NCBI GenBank assembly: GCA_002373375.1
Contig: DFLE01000017.1
Span: 37,850-50,981, forward strand
From: Prevotellaceae bacterium UBA3627
GTDB taxonomy: Bacteria > Bacteroidota > Bacteroidia > Bacteroidales > Bacteroidaceae
DNA: 13,132 bases
Direction of reading: 5' to 3'
Numbering within the stretch: the stretch's first letter is position 1; each line of letters starts with the position of its first letter. The translations under genes were made by a program, and so were the position numbers. This document shows positions 1-6,642 of this stretch, in pieces. Under the pieces are notes generated by a model. That model was not told the origin of the DNA. It did no database searches and saw nothing but the letters and a program-made list of their open reading frames with translations.

Positions 1-18
1 TAAAACGTTCTTCTAATG

Positions 19-1032
19 TCATTTATTATCTTCTTTTATTGCCTCACGCACCTTTGCCTCAAGTTCCTCACACAACTCTGGATTGTCTTTCAGTAACTTT
101 AATACGGCATCGCGGCCCTGAGCCAACTTTGACTCTCCGTATGAGAACCAAGAGCCTGACTTCTTTATTATATTCTTGTCAACAGCTATATCAAGTATCT
201 CTCCTACCTTTGATATACCCTCGCCAAACATAATGTCAAACTCACACTTGCGGAATGGAGGAGCCACCTTGTTCTTCACTATCTTTACCTTGGTAAGCTT
301 GCCCAACACTTCCTCACCATCCTTAATAGCTGTGGACGGACGGACATCAATGCGTACGGAAGAATAGAACTTCAAGGCATTACCACCAGTAGTTGTCTCA
401 GGATTACCAAACATTATTCCTATCTTCTCACGCAACTGGTTAATGAAGATACATGTAGTATTGGTCTTTGATATAGTTGACGTCATCTTACGCAGAGCCT
501 GAGACATCAATCTTGCCTGAAGACCTACCTTGTTATCACCCATATCACCCTCTATCTCTGCCTTAGGTGTCAAAGCAGCGACAGAGTCTATTACTATAAT
601 ATCAACTGCCGCACTTGAGATAAGCTGGTCTGCAATCTGCAGTGCCTGCTCTCCGTTATCTGGCTGCGAAATCAACAGGTTGTCTGTGTCAACGCCAAGG
701 TTCTCCGCATAGAAACGGTCAAAGGCATGCTCCGCATCTATAAAGGCTGCAATGCCACCCATCTTCTGAGCCTCAGCGATGGCATGCAAAGCAAGTGTTG
801 TCTTACCTGATGACTCCGGACCGTAAATCTCTATTATACGTCCCTTAGGATAACCTCCTACGCCAAGAGCCAAATCAAGACCTATGGAACCAGTTGGGAT
901 GACATCAATATTCTCAATGCTCTCCTCGCCAAGTTTCATGATGGAGCCTTTTCCGAAGTCTTTTTCTATCTTTTGCATAGCAGCTTGAAGCGCTTTCAGC
1001 TTCGCCGCTTTCTCGTTTATTTCTTCTGCCAT
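19..1032 (-). CDS. recA: RecA recombinase
   Basis: RecA is the ATP-dependent strand-exchange protein that coats single-stranded DNA and pairs it with a homologous duplex in repair and recombination. The 337-residue frame is complete and close to the usual family length. The Walker A loop GPESSGKTT is at residues 71-79, the Walker B strand VDIIVIDS at 143-150, the NQLREKIG segment at 198-205, and the DNA-binding L2 loop GNPETTTGGNALKF at 209-222. The acidic, lysine-rich tail (after about residue 325) is normal for the family. The start ATG at 1032 gives the typical MAEE opening and there is no competing start. The stop is TGA at 19-21, leaving 18 bases of window beyond it. The upstream neighbour is the dehydrogenase gene on the same strand, 70 bases away, separated by a heptamer tandem repeat with no recognisable promoter, so recA may be read from the promoter at 3222-3253. 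The identification is very secure; the operon is inferred. Confidence 0.98.
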   Translation of the reverse strand: MAEEINEKAAKLKALQAAMQKIEKDFGKGSIMKLGEESIENIDVIPTGSIGLDLALGVGGYPKGRIIEIYGPESSGKTTLALHAIAEAQKMGGIAAFIDAEHAFDRFYAENLGVDTDNLLISQPDNGEQALQIADQLISSAAVDIIVIDSVAALTPKAEIEGDMGDNKVGLQARLMSQALRKMTSTISKTNTTCIFINQLREKIGIMFGNPETTTGGNALKFYSSVRIDVRPSTAIKDGEEVLGKLTKVKIVKNKVAPPFRKCEFDIMFGEGISKVGEILDIAVDKNIIKKSGSWFSYGESKLAQGRDAVLKLLKDNPELCEELEAKVREAIKEDNK

Positions 1033-1041
1033 AATATATTA

Positions 1042-1079
1042 GTTATGAATTATGAGTTATGAGTTATGAGTTGCGAGTT
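1042..1079. repeat. 7-base tandem repeat between dehydrogenase gene and recA
   Basis: About five and a half head-to-tail copies of a heptamer lie in the 70-base gap before recA: GTTATGA (1042), ATTATGA (1049), GTTATGA (1056), GTTATGA (1063), GTTGCGA (1070) and a final GTT (1077). A shorter version (GTTATGA then GTTATAT, 5914-5927) sits in front of fabG. On the recA transcript the unit reads TCATAAC. It begins 9 bases upstream of the recA start codon, so it would lie in the leader. No function is assigned; variation in copy number is plausible for a perfect short repeat. Confidence 0.85.
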
Positions 1080-1102
1080 TAAACCCTAATCTTTCAATTA
1101 AA

Positions 1103-2347
1103 TCACAGTTCCAAGTCTCCTCCAAAGACTTCTGTCCATGGCAAGCCCTGTTTGTTCAATTGCTCCATGAAAGGATCTGGGTCGAAGTCTTCCACGTTCC
1201 ATACTCCTGGCTTTTTCCATATTCCCTTAACAAACATCATAGCACCTATCATAGCAGGTACGCCCGTAGTGTATGACACGCCCTGCATACCTGTCTCCAT
1301 ATAAGCCTCCTGATGTTTGCAGTTGTTGTAAACATAGTATGTCAGTTCCTTACCATCCTTAACACCACGAATACGACAACCTATGCTGGTCTCACCGTCA
1401 TAATTCTCTCCAAGGTCTTGTGGATTAGGCAACACAGCCTTAAGGAACTGTAAAGGAACTATCTTCACCTTCACATTCTTACCACTACCATCAGCCAATG
1501 GTGCCTCATATTCTATCTCATCAATGCGTGACATTCCGAGATTTTGAATACAGTCAAGATATGTAAGATACTGTTGTCCGAATGTCATCCAGAAGCGAGC
1601 CTGCTTTATTGTAGGGTAATTCTTCACCAAAGACTCCAGTTCCTCATGGTGCATCAAATAAGATTCACGTGGTCCGATGTTAGGATATGTCAATGCCTTA
1701 TGTATCTCCAATGGCTTTGTCTCTATCCACTGACCATCCTTATAGTACAGACCGTTCTGTGTTATCTCACGTATATTTATCTCTGGATTGAAGTTTGTGG
1801 CAAAGGCTTTATGATGGTTACCTGCATTACAATCAACGATGTCAAGATAATGTATCTCGTCAAAATGATGCTTCGCAGCATACGCTGTATATATGCCAGA
1901 CACACCTGGGTCAAAGCCACAACCCAATATAGCTGTCAGTCCGGCATCCTCAAAGCGCTGCTTGTAAGCCCACTGCCATGAATACTCAAAATGTGCCTCA
2001 TCCTTTGGCTCATAGTTAGCTGTATCAAGATAGTTCACTCCACAAGCCAGACAAGCATCCATTATTGTCAGGTCTTGATATGGCAAGGCAAGATTTACAC
2101 ACAACTCCGGCTTAAACTCATTAAATAAAGCCTTAAGCTGCTCCACGTCATCAGCATCCACCTGTGCCGTGCTTATCTTCATATTCTTACCTATTCCCTT
2201 TGCCTTAATAGCATCAACGATGGCATCGCACTTCTCCTTACGGCGACTTGCTATAATGAACTCTGTGAACACATCATCATTCTGTGCTATCTTATGTGCG
2301 GCTACAGTAGCAACGCCACCTGCGCCAATCATTAATATTCTACTCAT
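1103..2347 (-). CDS. Carboxynorspermidine/carboxyspermidine dehydrogenase (saccharopine dehydrogenase family)
   Basis: This 414-residue protein belongs to the saccharopine dehydrogenase family and closely resembles, from memory, the Vibrio carboxynorspermidine dehydrogenase. That enzyme joins aspartate semialdehyde to a diamine (diaminopropane or putrescine) and reduces the product with NADPH; a decarboxylase then gives norspermidine or spermidine. The N-terminal Rossmann fold opens with MIGAGGVATVAAHK (6-19). Family-like stretches further on include GFDPGVSG, FATNFNPE and SYTTGVPA. The frame stays open to 2446, but that would overlap the upstream lipoprotein gene by 95 bases and add 33 basic, low-complexity residues. 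The ATG at 2347 places the nucleotide-binding strand at the N-terminus, as expected, and lies only 4 bases after the lipoprotein stop. The two genes are therefore probably one transcript. The partner decarboxylase is not in the window. Whether the substrate is the C3 or C4 diamine cannot be told; a lysine-pathway saccharopine role is less likely. Confidence 0.9.
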   Translation of the reverse strand: MSRILMIGAGGVATVAAHKIAQNDDVFTEFIIASRRKEKCDAIVDAIKAKGIGKNMKISTAQVDADDVEQLKALFNEFKPELCVNLALPYQDLTIMDACLACGVNYLDTANYEPKDEAHFEYSWQWAYKQRFEDAGLTAILGCGFDPGVSGIYTAYAAKHHFDEIHYLDIVDCNAGNHHKAFATNFNPEINIREITQNGLYYKDGQWIETKPLEIHKALTYPNIGPRESYLMHHEELESLVKNYPTIKQARFWMTFGQQYLTYLDCIQNLGMSRIDEIEYEAPLADGSGKNVKVKIVPLQFLKAVLPNPQDLGENYDGETSIGCRIRGVKDGKELTYYVYNNCKHQEAYMETGMQGVSYTTGVPAMIGAMMFVKGIWKKPGVWNVEDFDPDPFMEQLNKQGLPWTEVFGGDLEL

Positions 2348-2351
2348 ATCT

Positions 2352-3191
2352 TTACTTTTTCGCGTCTTGTTCCTGTTGTGCCTTTGTTGCAGCCGCATTG
2401 GCTTTAAGTGCATTTTCCTTTCTATGGAATCCATAGCGTATGCCATGTTGCCTCAATATCAAGGAATCATTATCCATATATACAAAATCCAAGGTATCCA
2501 TCAATACTTCCGGACGTTTTCCTTTTTCCTGACCTGGCATAATAGGGTCATAAGAGACCAGCAACAACCTACCATTATGCATGTACCACTTTCTGTAATT
2601 CCTTACCTCAGGATACTGCACCGGCGAATCGTCCTCCAACGAGTTGCTTCTCATTATTCTTCCCACAGCCTGTGCATTATGGCTTCTTTTCAAGGTAAAG
2701 CCATACTCACGCGGTATGAAATAGGTCTGTTTGATAGAGTCATTAAGATTCTCCATCATACGATGCTGCATACGCTTGCTCATCTGACTCAACTCCTTCA
2801 TCACAGGAAACACAGGATAAGTCCAAGTGCCCTTTAACTGATCCAAGTTGATAACAAACGTAGCTTCAGTCGTATCTTCAGGATTAACCATTACACCTAC
2901 CCAGTCTCCTATCTGGGGCTTGCCTATTATACGTCCTTGCCGCTTTGCATCTATGCAATTATACGATATAGGGTCGCCCTTGAAAGGCCACAACACTATA
3001 ACAGAGTCAGATGACCCGTCACATGAGAGACCGTACAACATCGAGTCGCCTTTTATTTCCACTTCGGGCTCATACATGAATGGAGCGTCAGCGTTATCAG
3101 GACTTTTCATACCGCGTTTCCTACATCCGCCCAAAGCAACAACAAGACTCAATATCAAGAGTAAGTTTGTTATATATGTTATTTTACGCAT
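2352..3191 (-). CDS. Predicted lipoprotein of unknown function
   Basis: I do not recognise this 279-residue protein beyond it being a lipoprotein. It starts with a short basic segment, a hydrophobic stretch (about residues 10-20) and a lipobox ending ALGGC, with the lipidated cysteine at position 23. The residues after that cysteine are RKRGMK, which are basic. The acidic surface-export signal described for Bacteroidota lipoproteins is absent, so the protein probably stays facing the periplasm. The mature part is soluble, with a stretch around residues 93-125 (GKPQIGDWVGVMVNPED then QLKGTWTYP) that recalls small beta-barrel, lipocalin-like lipoproteins of this phylum; that is only a hint. The C-terminus is a charged, Ala/Gln/Lys-rich tail. 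The gene is first in its transcript, with a good promoter about 30 bases upstream, and the dehydrogenase gene follows after 4 bases. Confidence 0.8.
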   Translation of the reverse strand: MRKITYITNLLLILSLVVALGGCRKRGMKSPDNADAPFMYEPEVEIKGDSMLYGLSCDGSSDSVIVLWPFKGDPISYNCIDAKRQGRIIGKPQIGDWVGVMVNPEDTTEATFVINLDQLKGTWTYPVFPVMKELSQMSKRMQHRMMENLNDSIKQTYFIPREYGFTLKRSHNAQAVGRIMRSNSLEDDSPVQYPEVRNYRKWYMHNGRLLLVSYDPIMPGQEKGKRPEVLMDTLDFVYMDNDSLILRQHGIRYGFHRKENALKANAAATKAQQEQDAKK

Positions 3192-3221
3192 TATAGACCT
3201 TTTGTTTTCTATCTATTGATG

Positions 3222-3253
3222 CAAAGTTACAACATTTTTTCTAAAAAGCCAAA
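3222..3253 (-). promoter_or_regulatory. Bacteroidota-type promoter for the lipoprotein-dehydrogenase unit
   Basis: Read on the minus strand, TTTG (3253-3250) is followed after 20 bases by TAACTTTG (3229-3222), matching the -33/-7 pattern of the Bacteroidota primary sigma factor. Transcription should begin near 3215, giving a leader of about 25 bases before the ATG at 3191. The -33 box lies 39 bases beyond the galK stop, inside a weak GCCA/TGGC dyad. Confidence 0.8.
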
Positions 3254-3291
3254 TGGCCCACATGAGTTATTGCCACGCTATACGAAAAAAA

Positions 3292-4452
3292 CTAGCAGAC
3301 CTTGTGGGAGCCACGTCCGATAACTACGTCATAGACTTTCGGCTCATGTCCATACTTTGCCGCGAACTTCTGTTTGGCAGTCTCTACGAAGTCATTATAC
3401 AGACTGTCCTTCACCAAGTTGATGGTACATCCGCCAAAGCCGCCTCCCATGATACGCGAACCTGTAACACCACATTCCTTCGCAATATCATTCAAGTAGT
3501 CTAATTCCTCACAGCTCACCTCGTAATCCTTAGACAAGCCATGATGTGTGGCATACATCAACTCTCCTACTTTCTCATAGTCACCAGCCATAAGTGCATC
3601 ACACACGCCCAAAACTCTGTCTTTCTCTCCGAGAACGAATGTGGCACGCTGCATATCCTCCGCACTTACTATATCCTTTACCTCTTCCAAGTCCTGCCAT
3701 GTGCAGTCACGCAGAGTCTTGACAGAACGCTCCGGGTGCTTCTCCTGCACTGCCTTCACAACACGCTCACAAGAGTTTCTACGATCATTATATGGTGAAC
3801 CAGCTAACTCATGTTTAACGCAAGAGTTCAGCAACACCAACTTGTATCCTTTAGGAGCAAATGGGAAATACTCAAACTCACGGCTGTTGCAGTCAAGACG
3901 CATCAACTTACCCTCTTCTCCAAAGACGCTGGCAAACTGATCCATGATACCACAATTACAACCTATGTACTTATGCTCCGTAGCTTGTCCTGCCAATACG
4001 ATATCCCACTTGCTTATCTTGTTGTCAGCAAAAAGGTCATTGAGCGCACAACCAAAGCAACTTTCCATCGCTGCGCTTGACGACATTCCTGCCCCGAGCG
4101 GCACATCACCGGCGAATGCTATATTGAAACCCTTGACATCTACGCCAAGCAATTGAAATTCCTTAACCATACCGTATATGAAGCGAGCCCATGTAGCCTT
4201 AGGTCCCTGCGGGTCATCCACATCAAACTCCACACGGTCCTTCAAGTCAATGGAATAAGCCATCACCTTGTTTGTACCATTAGGCCTCACTTCCGCCATC
4301 ACGCCCTGAGAGACTGCGCCAGGAAAGACGAAGCCGCCATTATAGTCTGTATGCTCTCCTATAAGGTTAATTCTACCTGGTGAGAAATACACATTACCTG
4401 TCTGTCCATCAAAGTGTTTGATAAAACGGTTCCTTACAAATTCTACTTCCAT
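3292..4452 (-). CDS. galK: Galactokinase
   Basis: GalK phosphorylates alpha-D-galactose to galactose 1-phosphate with ATP, the entry step of the Leloir pathway, in the cytoplasm. The 386-residue protein is complete and of normal length. The galactokinase signature GRINLIGEHTDYNGG is at residues 26-40, including the catalytic-site arginine (27). The GHMP-kinase ATP-binding loop LGAGMSSSAA is at 119-128. The catalytic aspartate lies in CGIMDQFAS (Asp171), and the C-terminal glycine-rich motif GSRIMGGGFGGC is at 331-342. The start ATG at 4452 gives an N-terminus typical of Bacteroidales galactokinases. The gene follows the pseudouridine synthase gene by 19 bases on the same strand and looks like the last gene of the TetR-fabG-rlu-galK unit. 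No galactose transporter, mutarotase or galT is present here, so regulation by galactose through this locus is not apparent. Confidence 0.97.
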   Translation of the reverse strand: MEVEFVRNRFIKHFDGQTGNVYFSPGRINLIGEHTDYNGGFVFPGAVSQGVMAEVRPNGTNKVMAYSIDLKDRVEFDVDDPQGPKATWARFIYGMVKEFQLLGVDVKGFNIAFAGDVPLGAGMSSSAAMESCFGCALNDLFADNKISKWDIVLAGQATEHKYIGCNCGIMDQFASVFGEEGKLMRLDCNSREFEYFPFAPKGYKLVLLNSCVKHELAGSPYNDRRNSCERVVKAVQEKHPERSVKTLRDCTWQDLEEVKDIVSAEDMQRATFVLGEKDRVLGVCDALMAGDYEKVGELMYATHHGLSKDYEVSCEELDYLNDIAKECGVTGSRIMGGGFGGCTINLVKDSLYNDFVETAKQKFAAKYGHEPKVYDVVIGRGSHKVC

Positions 4453-4471
4453 AGTATATTGTTTTAAGTTG

Positions 4472-5143
4472 TTAGTTATTTATTGACTTCCAAAGATTAT
4501 CCTCAGGAACGGGAGCTTCCACACATATCCTCTCTTTTGACACAGGATGAATAAACTCCACTCTTCTTGCCAACAATGAGATGCTTCCGTCAGGATTACT
4601 TCTATCGGCTCCATATTTCAAATCACCCTTAATGACACATCCTATCTTTGCCAGTTGGCAGCGTATCTGATGATGACGTCCTGTCAACAACTGTACCTCT
4701 AGGAGTGTATAGCGTTCCGTTGCTCCAATCACCTTATATTTCAATATGGCTTTCTTGGCATTCGAACGCTCTTTGTCATAGGCATACGACTTGTTTTGTT
4801 TCTCATTACGCACGAGCCAATGCGTCAATGTATCTTCTTCCTTTGGTGGCCGGTTCTTTGTCAATGCCCAATACGTCTTGCTTACCTCATCATGCTTTGC
4901 AAACATAGCATTAAGGCGCGACAAGGCTTTTGAGGTCTTCGCAAATACCACCACCCCACTGACAGGCCTGTCTAACCTATGCACCACACCAAGGAACACA
5001 TTACCCGGCTTGTGGTGCTTTTCCTTTATCCAGTCCTTGACAGTTTCAGAAAGGGGGACATCGCCAGTCTTATCACCCTGCACGATCTCCCCACTTTCCT
5101 TATTTACTATTATGATATGATTATCCTCGTAGAGAACTTTCAT
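4472..5143 (-). CDS. RluA-family pseudouridine synthase
   Basis: This 223-residue enzyme should convert a uridine to pseudouridine in rRNA or tRNA. The catalytic motif HRLDRPVSG is at residues 55-63, with the nucleophilic aspartate at 58. The second family motif, LTGRHHQIR, is at 153-161, and IKGDLKYGA (171-179) completes the active-site face. There is no N-terminal S4 RNA-binding domain: the catalytic domain begins almost at residue 1, as in the short RluA/TruC-type enzymes, and the target base cannot be deduced. The start at 5143 follows the fabG stop by 5 bases, and galK follows by 19 bases, indicating one transcript. Assignment to the family is secure; a specific member name would be a guess. 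Confidence 0.93.
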   Translation of the reverse strand: MKVLYEDNHIIIVNKESGEIVQGDKTGDVPLSETVKDWIKEKHHKPGNVFLGVVHRLDRPVSGVVVFAKTSKALSRLNAMFAKHDEVSKTYWALTKNRPPKEEDTLTHWLVRNEKQNKSYAYDKERSNAKKAILKYKVIGATERYTLLEVQLLTGRHHQIRCQLAKIGCVIKGDLKYGADRSNPDGSISLLARRVEFIHPVSKERICVEAPVPEDNLWKSINN

Positions 5144-5148
5144 TCCTT

Positions 5149-5907
5149 TTACATATTCATACCACCATCAATCTGAATCACCTGACCGCTGACATAGCTT
5201 GACATATCAGAAGCGAGGAACAGGCACACATTAGCGATATCCTCTACCTGACCGCCGCGGCGCAGTGGTATCTTCTTCATCCAGTCTGCACGAATTTCCT
5301 CTGGCAGCTGTGCTGTCATAGCAGTCTCAATGAATCCTGGTGCTACTGCATTGGCACGTACGCCCTTAGGTCCTAACTCCTGTGCAATAGATTTTGCCAG
5401 ACCAATCATACCTGCCTTTGACGCAGAGTAGTTACACTGTCCTGCATTACCATGTACGCCCACTACTGATGACATATTGATAATAGAACCGCCACGCTGA
5501 CGCAGCATGATAGGAGCACAAGCATGGATAAAGTTAAATGCAGACTTCAGGTTGACACTCAGCACTGCATCCCACTGTGCCTCACTCATACGCAACATCA
5601 GTCCGTCCTTTGTTATACCGGCATTGTTTACCAATACGTCAATACTGCCGAAATCTTCCTTTATCTGCTTTACGACCTTATCTGTCTCCTCGAAGTCCGC
5701 AGCATTACCAGCGTAAGCCTTACATGTCACTCCAAGTGCCTCTATCTCCTTACGAGTAGCCTCCAGTCCGGCAGCCATATCGTCGTTAAGTACCAAGTCT
5801 GTAAATGCAATGTTAGCACCCTCCTGGGCAAACTTCATGGCAACAGCCTTACCTATGCCACGTGCAGCACCAGTGATGAGTGCTGTCTTTCCTTGTAAAA
5901 GTCCCAT
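5149..5907 (-). CDS. fabG: 3-oxoacyl-ACP reductase (FabG-type short-chain dehydrogenase)
   Basis: FabG reduces 3-oxoacyl-ACP to 3-hydroxyacyl-ACP with NADPH in each round of fatty-acid elongation. The 252-residue protein has the cofactor motif TGAARGIG (12-19), NNAG (94-97), a structural Asn119, and the catalytic triad Ser147, Tyr160 (in NYSASKAG) and Lys164, with the Ser-Tyr spacing of 13 seen in E. coli FabG. The PGFIETAMT substrate-loop region is at 190-198 and the C-terminus ends IQIDGGMNM, as usual for FabG. The open frame extends 15 codons further to a TTG at 5952 that overlaps the regulator's stop codon; I prefer the ATG at 5907, which gives the standard MGLLQGKTALITG opening. Another short-chain dehydrogenase specificity is possible, but the family features favour FabG. 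The gene sits 41 bases after the TetR gene and 5 before the pseudouridine synthase gene. Confidence 0.93.
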   Translation of the reverse strand: MGLLQGKTALITGAARGIGKAVAMKFAQEGANIAFTDLVLNDDMAAGLEATRKEIEALGVTCKAYAGNAADFEETDKVVKQIKEDFGSIDVLVNNAGITKDGLMLRMSEAQWDAVLSVNLKSAFNFIHACAPIMLRQRGGSIINMSSVVGVHGNAGQCNYSASKAGMIGLAKSIAQELGPKGVRANAVAPGFIETAMTAQLPEEIRADWMKKIPLRRGGQVEDIANVCLFLASDMSSYVSGQVIQIDGGMNM

Positions 5908-5948
5908 TTTAATGTTATGAGTTATATTTTTTAGTTTATTATAATCAA

Positions 5949-6539
5949 TCAAAGTCCACCTTTACGCAGTGCGCCATACACGAACTTTGCCACAAGCGGT
6001 CTGCTGGTATCATCAGTCAATCCGTGTCCGAGCCTGCCATATATATAAGGTACCTCCAATCCTTTTATGCAGTAATGCGTAATATCTGCCACGATATCCA
6101 CATTCTCCATATCAAACTCTCCCATCTCATTTCCCTCTGCATATACTCTTCTGAATATAGCTATCTCATCAGCATCAAACTTCTTCCTTACCTTCTCCAC
6201 CATCCAAATATTACGGAAGAACTCTGCCCTCAGATTACCGTTTCTCACCACGGTCTCCCTTATCTGTGACAGATGCGTGTATATCAACTCCACTATCTTC
6301 TCCTGAGGGCGCATCTTCATTGCCGCCACCTCATCAAGCTTGTCAGACAAACGCTCCAACTCACTTTCTATAACAGCGGAATACACATCCTCCTTACGGT
6401 TGAAGTAAGTATATAGCGTACGCCGTCCCTTTCCTGATGCCGCCGCAATATCATTCATAGTAGTACCCTCCAAACCGTTCTTGGCAAACATTTGTCTGGC
6501 TACATCTATCAGTATTTGTCTAGTTTTTGATATTGACAT
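5949..6539 (-). CDS. TetR/AcrR-family transcriptional regulator
   Basis: This 196-residue protein has the N-terminal three-helix DNA-binding domain of the TetR family. The helix-turn-helix covers about residues 26-46 (TTMNDIAAASGKGRRTLYTYF), followed by the usual NRKEDVYSAV start of helix 4. The remaining 140 residues are a helical ligand-binding and dimerisation domain with no recognisable effector signature. The ATG at 6539 is the only sensible start. It is first in a probable operon with fabG, so a role in fatty-acid or membrane-lipid control is plausible but inferred from context only. A promoter lies about 47 bases upstream, and a 12-base perfect palindrome lies between promoter and gene, which suggests autoregulation. 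The family call is secure; effector and targets are unknown. Confidence 0.93.
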   Translation of the reverse strand: MSISKTRQILIDVARQMFAKNGLEGTTMNDIAAASGKGRRTLYTYFNRKEDVYSAVIESELERLSDKLDEVAAMKMRPQEKIVELIYTHLSQIRETVVRNGNLRAEFFRNIWMVEKVRKKFDADEIAIFRRVYAEGNEMGEFDMENVDIVADITHYCIKGLEVPYIYGRLGHGLTDDTSRPLVAKFVYGALRKGGL

Positions 6540-6559
6540 TTTAACGCATCATTTAGTAC

Positions 6560-6571
6560 GGTGTGCACACC
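6560..6571. promoter_or_regulatory. Candidate TetR operator (perfect palindrome)
   Basis: GGTGTGCACACC is a perfect 12-base inverted repeat located 14 bases downstream of the -7 box and 20 bases upstream of the TetR start codon. A palindrome at or just after the transcription start of a TetR gene is the classic place for an autoregulatory operator. Flanking TTAG (6553-6556) and CTAA (6578-6581) extend the symmetry loosely but are not equally spaced from the centre. Binding is inferred, not shown. Confidence 0.5.
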
Positions 6572-6585
6572 CCTGTTCTAATGTG

Positions 6586-6617
6586 CAAAAGTAAGCAATC
6601 TTTTTTGTTTACACAAA
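6586..6617 (-). promoter_or_regulatory. Bacteroidota-type promoter for TetR-fabG-rlu-galK
   Basis: On the minus strand TTTG (6617-6614) precedes TACTTTTG (6593-6586) by 20 bases, a full match to the TAnnTTTG pattern. Transcription would begin near 6579 and run into the palindrome at 6560-6571 within about 10 bases. The promoter lies in the 103-base gap after the rho stop codon. No other promoter of this kind is visible before fabG, the pseudouridine synthase gene or galK. Confidence 0.75.
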
Positions 6618-6642
6618 TGTTTTTAGAATAATTAACGCGGCA

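Noticed and set aside
1042..1079. Tandem heptamer considered as a CRISPR array
   Set aside because: Units are 7 bases and contiguous, with no spacers.
2348..2446. N-terminal extension of the dehydrogenase frame by 33 residues
   Set aside because: It would overlap the lipoprotein gene, is basic and unlike the family, and pushes the Rossmann strand away from the N-terminus; ATG 2347 fits better.
2169..2837. 222-codon plus-strand open frame
   Set aside because: It lies opposite the well-supported dehydrogenase and lipoprotein genes, shows no family resemblance, and its composition is what the antisense of those genes would give.
3248..3257. GCCA/TGGC dyad with a following T run on the galK strand, as a galK terminator
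   Set aside because: The stem is only 3-4 base pairs, overlaps the -33 box of the next promoter, and is too weak to call.
5908..5952. Longer fabG frame from a TTG at 5952
   Set aside because: It overlaps the regulator's stop codon and adds 15 residues that FabG proteins lack; ATG 5907 gives the standard opening.
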